Source: Pratylenchus scribneri
Lineage: Eukaryota; Nematoda; Chromadorea; Rhabditida; Pratylenchidae
Direction of reading: 5' to 3'
NCBI GenBank assembly: GCA_030063045.1
Contig: JAQSEB010000203.1
Span: 620,001 to 684,000, forward strand
Length of the DNA: 64,000 nucleotides
Below are positions 11,250 to 20,979 of this stretch, one piece after another. Within the stretch, counting starts at the first letter, position 1. Every line of letters starts with the position of its first letter. The notes under the pieces are model-generated. The model worked only from the letters and a program-made list of their open reading frames with translations, searched no databases and was not told the DNA's origin. The translations under genes were made by a program, and so were the position numbers.

Positions 11250-12343
11250 ATGAATGATCAAATTCAAAAAATTCTCTTTGTGGGCCAACAACCCAGTCGA
11301 TATTCCCAATTGGCTGATTATTTACAAAGAATGGCCAATTGCATTAGAACAGTGGATGGACGCGTTATTCAATTTGAAGATATTAGTTTCAATGGCGTAG
11401 AGAAGTGCGTTTTTATATATTTCAAAAATATTTAACCAATATTTATCCAATGTCTCTTTTATTAAAAATTAAAATTTGAAAAATAATCAAAAAGTATTTT
11501 CAATAATTTGCAAAATTTTAATGTTTTTTCCATTTTAGTGTTGAGAAATTTTCAATTGACCAATTAATTTGGCGAAAAGCGCAAATCATCGTTTTTGTCT
11601 ATTCCGCATGCAATCAAGTGAGTGATAAAAATCATAACTCGATTATTCTGAATCTGAATATTTTTGGATTTGGAAATATTAGATATCCAATCAAATGAAA
11701 TTTAAATCATTATGGAATGTTTATTTTTCCATTTTTTTTGTAAATTATATTCATACAATTTTTCATATCAATTTTGGTCTAAATTCAATAAAAAATACTT
11801 TCAATACCATTCGGTAAAAATTAGTTTGGTGTTTGGTCAATCCAAAAAACCATAAATGTCCATCTTTTATCGTTAAATGAAATAATACTTCGAAAATATT
11901 ATTAATTTCTGTTATGCTTAAAAAATGATTTATTTTAGGGTTCATTGGAGGCAATTTCCAAAGGATTTTATGGGGATTATATGAGCAAAAAGAGTCGAAT
12001 TCGTTCAGCAATTTGCTTTCTTTTGACGACTTATTCACCGGCTGATATGCAACAAAGAATGGCTAATGCTCAAATTTGGTCAGATGTAGAGGTTGTTTCA
12101 AAATTTCTGAAAATTTTGGTATTGAAAAACAACGGGAAAATTTTTTTGTAATAGATTAAAATAATTTTAAAATCAATTTTTTAAATTTTAAAAATTAGAA
12201 AAATATTAATAATTGTCATATAAATCTATTTAAAAAAGAAAAATGCACGAGAATTTGCTGATAGAGTGACAATAAACCGTTTGGAATACACGATGGGATC
12301 GGAAGAAAGTATGGAGATGGTTTGGCAACAATTGGCTCATTAA
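11250..12343 (+). CDS. Small protein resembling a Ras-fold with a degenerate P-loop (163 aa)
   Basis: Four exons join in phase: 11250-11404, 11539-11617, 11939-12091 and 12239-12343, giving 163 residues and a stop at 12341-12343. The architecture suggests a small GTPase fold: an opening KILFVG strand, IQFEDISFNG where a switch strand would be, and AQIIVFVYSACNQ as a hydrophobic central strand. However the P-loop position reads GQQPSRYS, without the GxxxxGK[ST] motif, and no clear NKxD was found. If the fold is right, this is a pseudo-GTPase. The alternative is an unrelated alpha/beta protein. The gene model is better supported than the family. Confidence 0.55.
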
Positions 12344-12746
12344 AATATAGTGCAAACAAGAATAAGAAGGAAAAAGTGATGAACAACAAATTAATGAGAA
12401 AAAAAAACAAATATTTTATGAATTTATTTTAAATAATAAAACTCATTCTATTTATTATTCAGTATTCTTAAATAAAGTTGTTTTATGCAATTTCAAGACA
12501 ATCCCCTCAAATAATTTAAGTTTATGGCAATTTTCTCAATGTTTTTGGTATAGCTTACATCGTAATACCTCTTTAAAGACCCTCCCTCTATTAATTCCCT
12601 GCTGGTTTCGACTTTGAGAAGCCATAGCTTCTGGCAGAGTGAACTTTAAAAAAATTTTTTTATTGCTTTTCCTCAGTTCCCTAAAGTGCCATAAAATGAA
12701 TTCCACTATAATTTGTTAAAAATATCCATAAATTAAGAAGTTATAC
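12344..12746. other. Intergenic
   Basis: This is the 3' flank of the gene at 11250-12343, with an AATAAA-like stretch near 12431. No gene is supported. Confidence 0.4.
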
Positions 12747-13446
12747 CTCAAATTTTTCCAATTTTTGAGGAGTTGAAAAAGTCATTTTTCCTACGAGGTG
12801 AGGTAATAAGACAGGGGTGCCATAATACCGGGGAAACTCGGCATGTGCCGAGTTTTTGATTACCCTGCCGAGTTTTTGCCGAGTTTTTATCAATGCCGAG
12901 TTTTTGCCAAGTTTTTCATATTTTGCCGAGTTTTTGCCGATTTTTCCAATTTCAGCCAAATTTTTTCGCTGCACAGCAATTTTTCAGTCTTATTTTTCAC
13001 TCTTGGCCATTTTTCGATTTAATTCAATGTAATTTTTGGCCAACATTCTTCCATAAATGGCAATTTTTAATTAATTTTCCTCTTTCCAGGAATTTTTTTA
13101 AGCTTTTATTATCTTTATTTCGCAACCCCAATTGCTCAAACAAGTTAAATCACAAGAGAAATATAAAGTATAAATATTTTTAAAGCTTTTATATTGCATT
13201 TAAACACGATTTTTAAATGCCGAGTTTTTTGCCGAGTTTTTGAAAATTTTTTCCGTGGTTTTTCCGAGTTTTTTGATCCGAATGCCGAGTTTTTGGGTTT
13301 TAGAGATGGCACCCCTGAATAAGATATGTAGCCAAAGAAGGCCAATATTGACTATGATGATATCCAATTCATTTTTATAATGCGGAATTGCGGATTTTAT
13401 GAGATGAGAAATAAAAAGAGATTTTATGGATGGACTCTTCTCCGAT
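12747..13446 (-). pseudogene. Candidate exon interrupted by a hAT-type element
   Basis: On the minus strand an open frame starts after an AG at 13447-13448 (SEKSPSIKSLFISHL, ELDIIIVNIGLLWLHIL). It runs into the insertion at 13317 and, if the insertion and one duplicate are ignored, continues in the same frame as LPHLVGKMTFSTPQKLEKFE up to a GT donor at 12745-12746. Continuity across the insertion supports a pre-existing coding frame, but no family is recognised and the neighbouring exons were not tied to it. It may be random. Confidence 0.35.
12805..13324. mobile_element. hAT-type MITE (12812-13317), CCGAGTTTTT-rich
   Basis: Inverted termini are CAGGGGTGCCAT (12812 on) and ATGGCACCCCTG (ending 13317). 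Flanking AATAAGA occurs at 12805-12811 and 13318-13324, a 7-bp match (8 bp if one base has drifted). Inside, the motif TGCCGAGTTTTT recurs many times on the + strand near both ends, probably as subterminal repeats. No transposase. Confidence 0.8.
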
Positions 13447-13522
13447 CTCAATTTAAAGTAAAAAAAAATTTACAAATTGAAAATTGAAAAATTGTAATTT
13501 AATTTATTCAAAAATGTAAATG

Positions 13523-14876
13523 TTATTTTAAGAATTTTCTAAATTGCATGAAAGTTATCTCATCATTTATTTCATTGTCACCATCTATAAAAGTGCCCGA
13601 TGAAAAATCCATCAATGGTTCCGCAAGAAGCATTACAATTGCAACTTCGAATTTAGAATTATTTGATTCATTTTTTCGACTTCCATTTATTGCCCGAATC
13701 AATGAATGGCCAGAATAGATGCTCTTAGACAATTCCAATTTTTGTTCATGCAAAAATGTCGGAATTCGTTGATTCTCATGGAAAAATATTCGCAATTCCG
13801 AAGTTGTTTCAGGTGAACGGAGTAATTCCTAATAAATTTGTGAATTTTTAATCATTTTTATTAAATTTTAAAATATATTAGAATTAAAAGGACACTAAAA
13901 ATTTCCGGAATTTGCACAAAAAATTATGAATAATTAAATGACAAATAAGTTTTACCCGAAAAAATTTAAATTTGAATATTTTGAACAAAAAAAAATTAAA
14001 AATCAATTTTTATATTTTAATTATTTTTTATTAACTTAATAAGGAAACAAAAAATTAAAATTTAGGTTTAATTACATATACAATTTTACTATTTACTATT
14101 TTTCTAAAATAAATACAAAACTTCAAATAACGAAATTTCTATCTTAAGTGATATACCTCATAATATTTGCTCAAAAATGCCTCCCTCTTTTGTGCCAATT
14201 CCAATTCATTTTCGTGCCCAATTCGGCTATTTCCCCAGTCGATGGCATAAACAATGCCATTTTTTCCGCCCATCAATAATTTGAAGCATTCCTCCGAATA
14301 ACATATTTCCAAAACACGGCCAAATAAAATTGAGTGTAAAAATTTGCCCCGAATGCCATTTTCACAATTTCTCTTCATCATTTTCATTCTTGATTCCAGC
14401 AATAAATTAAACAATTTCTCTTGTTTATTCGGTATTCCTTTGTCATTGCGGAGATAAAGGATTCCGGTTTTCTCATAATTCGATTGAATAAGGCCAATTA
14501 TTGTTTTAAATTCTGATAAATATTCAGTTTTGTATAAATTATTTTTAATTACCTGAACTAATTTTCATTTTCTTTTGTTCATTAAATTTATTTTCCGTCA
14601 AATTTTCCAATGTTTCCTGCCAATTCTTCAAAAGCATCTCGTCCAAATATTGCCGAGTTTTCCTGCTATTCCTAAATGCCATAGCCCAAACACAAATTGA
14701 ATGGACGGCGATTTCATCTTGAATAATTGGAGGTGAATTTGCACATTTTTTCGCAAGAGCAGTAATATGCTCGACTGTTGTCATAAATGTAACAATGTTG
14801 CTGAGTTCTATGCGCCAAAGGAGCAATTGCAAATAGCCAAAATTTAAAAAATTCGATTCCAATACTTGAACTAAAA
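13523..14876 (-). CDS. Unrecognised alpha-helical protein (3 exons seen)
   Basis: The exon blocks are: 14553 to about 14876 (QVLESNFLNFGYLQLLLWRI, TTVEHITALAKKC, ICVWAMAFRNSRKTRQYLDE), 14157-14512 (IIGLIQSNYEKTGILYLRND, KLLMGGKNGIVYAIDWGNSR) and 13523-13828 (ELLRSPETTSELRIFFHE, EVAIVMLLAEPLMDF, stop at 13523-13525). The joins 14553/14512 and 14157/13828 keep phase. I do not recognise the family. Leucine-rich helical stretches suggest a helical-repeat scaffold. The 5' end is unresolved; the kinase gene lies just upstream in the same orientation, but its last exon does not join this one in frame at the site I could find. Confidence 0.5.
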
Positions 14877-15221
14877 TTTTCATTATTTAATAACTCATCA
14901 TCATCAATCACAATGGGAGATAGGTTTAGGCCATAAGATGGGTTTAGGATTAGGTTTGATAGGTTTGGAATCAAAGAATCATGATTTAGCCAATATATAT
15001 CCTCAAATTTAGATTGTTTTTTTGATACGTAAAATTTTCGGACAATTCTGTCATTTTTTGAACAATATTCTCCCAGTAAAATAATTTTAAATTTAAAAAT
15101 GTAGCCAAAAAGTCTTTATTATTAAATTAAAATTGGTCTTATTGGAATTAGAAAAAGTTATTTATGAATTTTTAATAGGATTAATTAATTTATTTATATT
15201 TATATATTGCTTTAAACTCAC

Positions 15222-17461
15222 ATATATCATATCGTTTTGCTGAATCAATTACAAGCATTTCCTCTAATAATTCATTCAATTCATCATCAGCAGTTGCTGT
15301 TGAATTGCTGGATTTTGGACGAACAAAATTTTCATCCTTAAAATGAATATTATTTTGATTCGATTTTCATTAGACGGTTTAACCTTATTTGGCACTTTTC
15401 CATAATACATTTCATGAATGAGAGAGCCAAGACTCCAAATGTCCGCTTTTCGGCTATATTTTTTATGTGATACCACTTCCGGTGCCATGTAGCCCGGAGT
15501 TCCAGCCATCGAATGAAAATTGGCTGATATCGATTCATTAGTATCCGTTGATTGCTGTTCTTTTTTTAGTTCTTAAAAATAATCTCTATTAATTTACATA
15601 AAATTGATTGAATTACGAAAATTCTTTTGTGTCGAAAAATAAAATATTATATTTTTGAGGCCATATATGGCCAAATCAGAGTTCTTTAAGAAACCCTAAC
15701 CCAAGCCCCTCCCATCCTGCCCTGACCCTGAACCTAACTCTGAGTGAGCTCAAATACCTAGTTATGATTATGACCAAGTTATATGCCCTCAAAAATATTA
15801 TATTTTTCGACACGCGAAAGATTTTTATAAATTCAGTCAATTTTTTTGTAAATTAATATTTTATATTTATTAACTCATCAAAATTATATAATTTTAAATA
15901 TTTCTTGTTTGATTGATTCAAATAACTAGAATCTTTTTTAACGTCTTTTTACAATTAATTTTGTATTTATATTAATGAATTTTTGCAAATTTTCTTAAAT
16001 ATTTAAAAATTTTCAATTAAATTCTGTTGAATTTTTTACCCTTTTCAAGTTTAATCCGATAATTTGCATATCTACTTTCGGCATTAAAATGGATGGCATT
16101 GCCAAGATCGCCTAACAGAGCTACAACACCAAAAAGTGAAACATCCCAATTCGAAGTTGTATGCGCATGGCTGTACTCCATAAACACATTGGCCGGCTTT
16201 ATATCCTGATGGATGATTTCTTTTTTGTGAAGTGCCGACAATCCTTCAGCTAAAATATTATATTGCATAAAAATAATAAATATATATTTTACAGAAAATA
16301 TTAAATTTTGAATTCAAAAATCTCCCAAATCAGCTAAGTGTATTTGTATGATCTATTCTAAAATGTTATTATTTCTATTTGATTACCAATTTGAACAGCT
16401 ATAATTCGTATTTCTACAAGAGGAAGTATTTTTGCCTGATCAATGGAATAGTTGAATGTTGTTTTATAATAATTTGTATATTCAATTAAATTGCCTTGCC
16501 ATAAACGTTCAAAGAACAAATAATAATGCGTGGATGTGTGGCCCCAATCATATAAAGAAACAATGCAATCATTATTGACAGACTAAAAGTGTTTAAATTA
16601 ATATTTTTATGCATTCATTTCCCCAAAAAAAATTAAAATTAAGAGTCCGGAACGGGGATGAGTTTGACGCCCCAAAAAAATTATCAAAATCGGAAAACGG
16701 ATTGAAAAAAATCGAAAAAATTTGAATAAAAATTGAACTTGAATAAATTTATTGGCCAAAAAAATACAAATTTATCGTCATAAAATGGGCTCAAAGTAAA
16801 AATAGGAACTAAAAAATTCATTTATATATTTTATATGATTTTTTATCGAAATTTTTCAATTGAAAATCGATTTTTTCGGTCCCAAAAATGACCGAAAATC
16901 GAAATCGAATCGAAAAAATCAAAGCCATCCCTAGTCCGGAATAAATATAAAAAAAATTATTAGCCTGTAAAAGTTCAATTTCACGCTTTATTTGTTCATG
17001 ATCGCCTTCTTCCTCCACATATTCAATTATTTTTAATGCAAAACTTGTGTTCATTTTGTGTCGGGATTTTCGCTGATGATTGGCTTAAAAAGGAAAATAT
17101 TTTCGAAAATAACTAACAAAAATTCCCCACTTTCTTTGATGAATTCTGCCTCAAAAACATCGCCAGATATGCCTTTTCCCAATTTGCATTTATATTTATC
17201 GACATATGTATAGGAGAAGCCTTTTTCCGTAATTATTGTATATTTATTGAATTTGCCTTCTTCTGCTGAAAAAATTTTGAATTACAAATTTATGTTTTTT
17301 AATTAAATGAAGTGGTTTTAATAAAGTATTTTAAATAAATTAATTTTTTAAATTTTAACATTTAAAATAACTATTTATTTTGATTCTAACTAATTAATAA
17401 ATTTTCAAAAATATTTACGTTTAGTGTAGGCACATTCTTCCACATCAAGTTGTCTGATCAT
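15222..17461 (-). CDS. Protein kinase (serine/threonine type) with variant HRD and DFG motifs
   Basis: The Met at 17459-17461 is followed by exons carrying the kinase motifs in order: glycine loop GKGISGDVFEAEF (about 17150), FALKIIEY with the ATP-binding Lys (about 17040), a C-helix EIELLQ, LSALHKKEIIHQDIKPANVF as the catalytic loop (about 16200), LLGDLGNAIHF at the metal-binding position (about 16100), GTPGYMAPEV with the APE motif (about 15490) and DIWSLGSLIHEMYYG (about 15430). HRD is HQD and DFG reads GDLG: the catalytic and metal-binding Asp are kept, so activity is likely. Short introns separate the blocks; one holds a hAT-type MITE and another a palindromic MITE. The last exon seen ends at a GT at 15220-15221. 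Subfamily not assigned; NEK-like or Wee-like are possible. Confidence 0.8.
15629..15816. mobile_element. Palindromic MITE, GTGTCGAAAA family, copy 2
   Basis: It starts GTGTCGAAAAATAAAA and GAGGCCATATATGG and ends with CCAAGTTATATGCCCTC and TTTTTCGACAC. The core (about 15681-15770) is a C-rich stretch of CCCTAACC/CCTGACC-like units, telomere-like in look but irregular. It lies in a kinase-gene intron. Confidence 0.7.
16644..16940. mobile_element. hAT-type MITE (16652-16932) in a kinase intron
   Basis: The 8-bp direct repeat AGTCCGGA occurs at 16644-16651 and 16933-16940. Termini are imperfect: CGGGGATGAGTTTGA on the left, TCAAAGCCATCCCT on the right. The interior is rich in AAAATCG-type motifs. 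No coding capacity. Confidence 0.7.
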
Positions 17462-18969
17462 GTTGGATTAATGGGAATAAACAAAAAAAATTCATTTATT
17501 GAATTATTATTTTGAATGGGCTATAAAAATTAAATAAAAATATAAACAATTTTAAAATATAGCGAAGATATTTAAAATGCAGGCAAATCTTTTTAAATAC
17601 TTATAATAAATTTACAAATAAATATAAATTTAATTAAATGATTTTTTGTGATTGGTTAATAATTCCTAGGATTCGAATTTTTGAATGTTTTCTTATTAAA
17701 ACCAAAGATATTATGCAATCATCTTTTTCGATTATAAATATGTTCATAAAATTTTGTCTCTCACTTTTAGAAATTAAAAAATGTTAAATCAATAGAATTA
17801 TAATGTGACTTAAATATAAATTAGAAATGGATTTTTTGCCAATGGAAAATATTACCAAATGCTAATTCCATTCCAATTCCACAATTCAGTAAATTTCTCA
17901 TTTTTCCTACAGCAAAAATGGACAATAATTTTTAGGTGAGAAATTAGCTAAAGGCTAAAAACAATTTGATTCCCAATTAATATAAGCTGAGAAGATTTTT
18001 TTGATGATTTGAATGAATTAAAGAGGAGATGAATATGGAAAACTTTGCCTTATATTTTCGTCTTCCAAGAGAAATGGATATCGTCATAATGCCTCACATT
18101 TTTTTTTCTTTTTTTGAAGGGATGTGGCTATTTTAGACCCCAAATTTATGTGTTATTTGCCAGTTTGGCCATTGTGGCTGCGCAGCCCGACTAATTCAAT
18201 CGATCGATGACTCTCTGGCCACTGCTGGATTTTTGCTTTCCTTTCTCTAGAATTGTGCATAGCCATACCTCTTCTAAAATGTGGCTTTTCTATTTTTTAG
18301 AATTTTTCTCATCAGGAAATTAGTGTTTATTTACATTAAAAAGATGGCATTTTTAGAGCTGGATTTTATGAAAATTTAAAAACTAAATTGTATAAAAGGG
18401 CATTTTGACTTTCAAATCGTTCCGTGATTGACTATTTCCTTGTTGAGATATGGCCAAAAATTACTAGAGGAACACAGTCGATTTATATTATCGATTCAAC
18501 TTCAACATATTTCGAAAAGCCTTAATTAATATTTCTTATCAATCATATATTGATTCTATTATAACAGAGGATCCTAATCCTAAGCTTTGATGAGTGATCC
18601 TATTAGAAACTAGCAAAGTTGTAAGTTAATTGTTGAACAATTTCGGGAAGAATGAGAGCATTAACCTCAGATAACAAAATGGAATATACATTTCCAACTT
18701 TATTTGAAAAAAGGTTTCAATGGTTTTTTTTCTTAAATTGAAATTGGAATGTAAATTAATGAGAGAAATGAAAAGATGAATTTATTAGTTTGCGCCACAA
18801 AATGTGCCGCTCCGCTAAAGGAAATGGGGGAAACAGATAGGAAAAAATGAGCGGAGCCCCAAAGGAATAAAAAATGGGTTATGAAAAGTTATGATGGAAA
18901 TATCAAATTCATAATGTTATTTTCTTCAACCAATCTTCGCGCAAATCAACACAACAAATATGTACTCAT
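17462..18969. other. Intergenic, no gene seen
   Basis: About 1.5 kb between the kinase start and the 3' end of the PLA2-like gene. It is AT-rich with a few G/C-richer patches (about 18120-18250, 18800-18880). I found no conserved protein, tRNA or clear repeat. Confidence 0.4.
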
Positions 18970-19946
18970 TTATGACATCAACGTTTCCTCTAAAAATAGC
19001 AAAAAATAATAAAAAATAGTAATTTTTAAATTTACCCCTTCATATGAGAGACCGCCAAAAAGTCGAACGAGCACACAAAATCCCTGGCCAACTTCCAATT
19101 CACAACGTGGTCCATCATTTTTTGTGGCGTTCTTAATATTTATTTGATATTTATTTTGTGACAAACCGTAAATGCTCTCTTAAAACTACAAGGGAATTTT
19201 TTTCAACTTTCAAAAATTGGGAAAATTTAATTTCCTCCTTAATTTGGGGATATTTTTTACAAATTATAATGGGATGTCATTTAATTTGGCAACAAAAACA
19301 CTGATTTTGGCAACTATCTTTCGTGTCGAAAAATATTATATATTTGAGGCCATATAACTTGGCCAATTCAGACTTCTTTAAGATTCCCTAACCCCTAGCC
19401 CTTAGCCTCTAATCCCATGCCTGCCCTAAACCTAAGCCTAGCCCTAAACCCCTAGTTAGGGCTAAGTTATATGGCCTCAAAAATATAATATTTGTGCTTT
19501 TGTTGCCAAATTAATATTATCTCAATTATAATGTATTTTTGCAGAGCTTTTGTGAACTAAGAAAATGCAATCAAAAATTTTTTATAAAACCTTGATATGA
19601 GATTGGGGAATTAATATCAAAGATAGGGTTTTAATAGAGCATTTACTATATTTCAACTGAAATATATATACAGAAAAGCATTGGCAAATTTGGTCATCAC
19701 AATTCATTTGGCCATTTTTTTGTGCATAACATGCATCATGAACCAAACAACATTCATTTACGGCATCTTCAAAAAAAATTAATATAAATAATAATATTGT
19801 TTGTTTGTTCCATTTATGCGTGCTTTGTGTCATTGGGCATAATTTGGCTGTCAATTGGCATGACAATTTTTCACTCAATGATAATTCAGTGCTTCGTGTT
19901 GCCCCACAACTCCATCTATGTTCAACACGACATTGTTTCTCATTTG
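18970..19946 (-). CDS. Secreted phospholipase A2-like protein (WxCG/CCxxHDxCY type), 5' end missing
   Basis: The exon starting at 19946 reads CRVEHRWSCGATRS. Further on comes NECCLVHDACYAQKNGQMNC and DDQICQCF, the calcium-dependent PLA2 active-site block with the catalytic His-Asp pair inside CCxxHDxCY. A later exon (about 19030-19160) carries a Cys-containing C-terminal segment (GPRCELEVGQGFCVLVRLFG), and a short last exon ends at the stop at 18970. The W-x-C-G motif upstream matches the small nematode PLA2-like family. A signal peptide is expected but its exon was not found. A conserved His/Asp/Cys set argues for a catalytically competent or at least folded protein. A palindromic MITE lies in the intron at 19273-19515. 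The join between the WSCG part and the HD part is open in frame but may hide an intron. Confidence 0.75.
19273..19515. mobile_element. Palindromic MITE, GTGTCGAAAA family, copy 3
   Basis: Outer arms are TTTAATTTGGCAACAAAA and TTTTGTTGCCAAATTAA; inner arms are GAGGCCATATAACTTGG and AAGTTATATGGCCTC. The core is CCCTAACCCCTAGCCC-like. It lies in an intron of the PLA2-like gene. Confidence 0.7.
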
Positions 19947-19955
19947 CTGCAATTT

Positions 19956-20979
19956 TTATTATTAATAAATGAAAAAGTCCCTATTTATTAAAAACCATAT
20001 AATAGTGCAAAATTTGAGGAAAATTTGAAAGCGTAAATTATGAATAAAATTTGAATAATTTTAAAAATATTCATTAAATTTGGGATGAGCAGATTATTTT
20101 GATTGAGAATTGCAGGGAAATTACGCTATAAGCAAAAAAGTAATCGAGAGTCGAATCTCTTTAATTTTTGTGCCATTTTTATATGCCTCAAAAATTTATG
20201 ATTTTTAATCTGATTTTTTGAGACGAACAGATAAGCAAATATATTCATCCATATTTTAAATTTTTATACAATTTTATATCTCTGTAAGTAAATATTCTAT
20301 TAAAATTTTCTCTTAAGGGCAAACGTACATTTTAATTTTTGCATTTATTGCAATTTTAAATTGCCTAAAAAGGGTGAGAAAATTGATGGTTGGCCGATAT
20401 AAACAAATAATGGATAAAATAGAATTTTTACACATATTTTTTAGTTTCTTTTGCACTATGATGTTTGTGGTTTTTTAAATAATTATATCCTCGGCGATGG
20501 CGCATTCCCATTATAGGCAAGAATTTGATGAGGCCAATTGGCGGGGCAAATTCAAATGTGCAAGACAGGGAATTCAATTAAATATATGGATAAATTAAAA
20601 TTTAAATAAACATTCATCTTTCAAATAATTTTTTTTCTTATTATCCTTTTTAAATAAAAATTTATAAAATTATTTTATCGTAAAAGATCAAAATGATTAT
20701 TTTTATACAATTTTATTTCCAAAAACTAATAATGTTGGTATACGCCACATTGCTTTTCGGACAAAGAATGATCCAGCAACATGGTCACTCAAAAGGATTA
20801 AAATATTGGCTAATAAAATATTATTATTAATTAAATTATAACGAATTAGGCTTATACATTAGGGAATTGTTAAAGATACTTTGAATTTTAAATGAAATTA
20901 AAAATATAATTCATTCGATATTTATCAATTTGCAAATTAAAATATAATAATGAAAATTAGATTCAATTATTTGTGTCCC
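19956..20979. other. Intergenic, no supported gene
   Basis: This is AT-rich sequence upstream of the PLA2-like gene and downstream of the epoxide hydrolase. A short plus-strand frame near 20692-20830 starts with a hydrophobic stretch (MLVYATLLFG), but has no other support. The missing first exon of the PLA2-like gene may lie in this interval. Confidence 0.4.

Noticed and set aside
15681..15770. Interstitial telomere
   Set aside because: CCCTAACC-like units are irregular and sit in the loop of a MITE; they do not form a (TTAGGC)n array as in nematode telomeres.
20692..20830. Short secreted peptide gene
   Set aside because: A hydrophobic start is present but there are no processing sites or repeats, and the frame ends in low-complexity Tyr codons.
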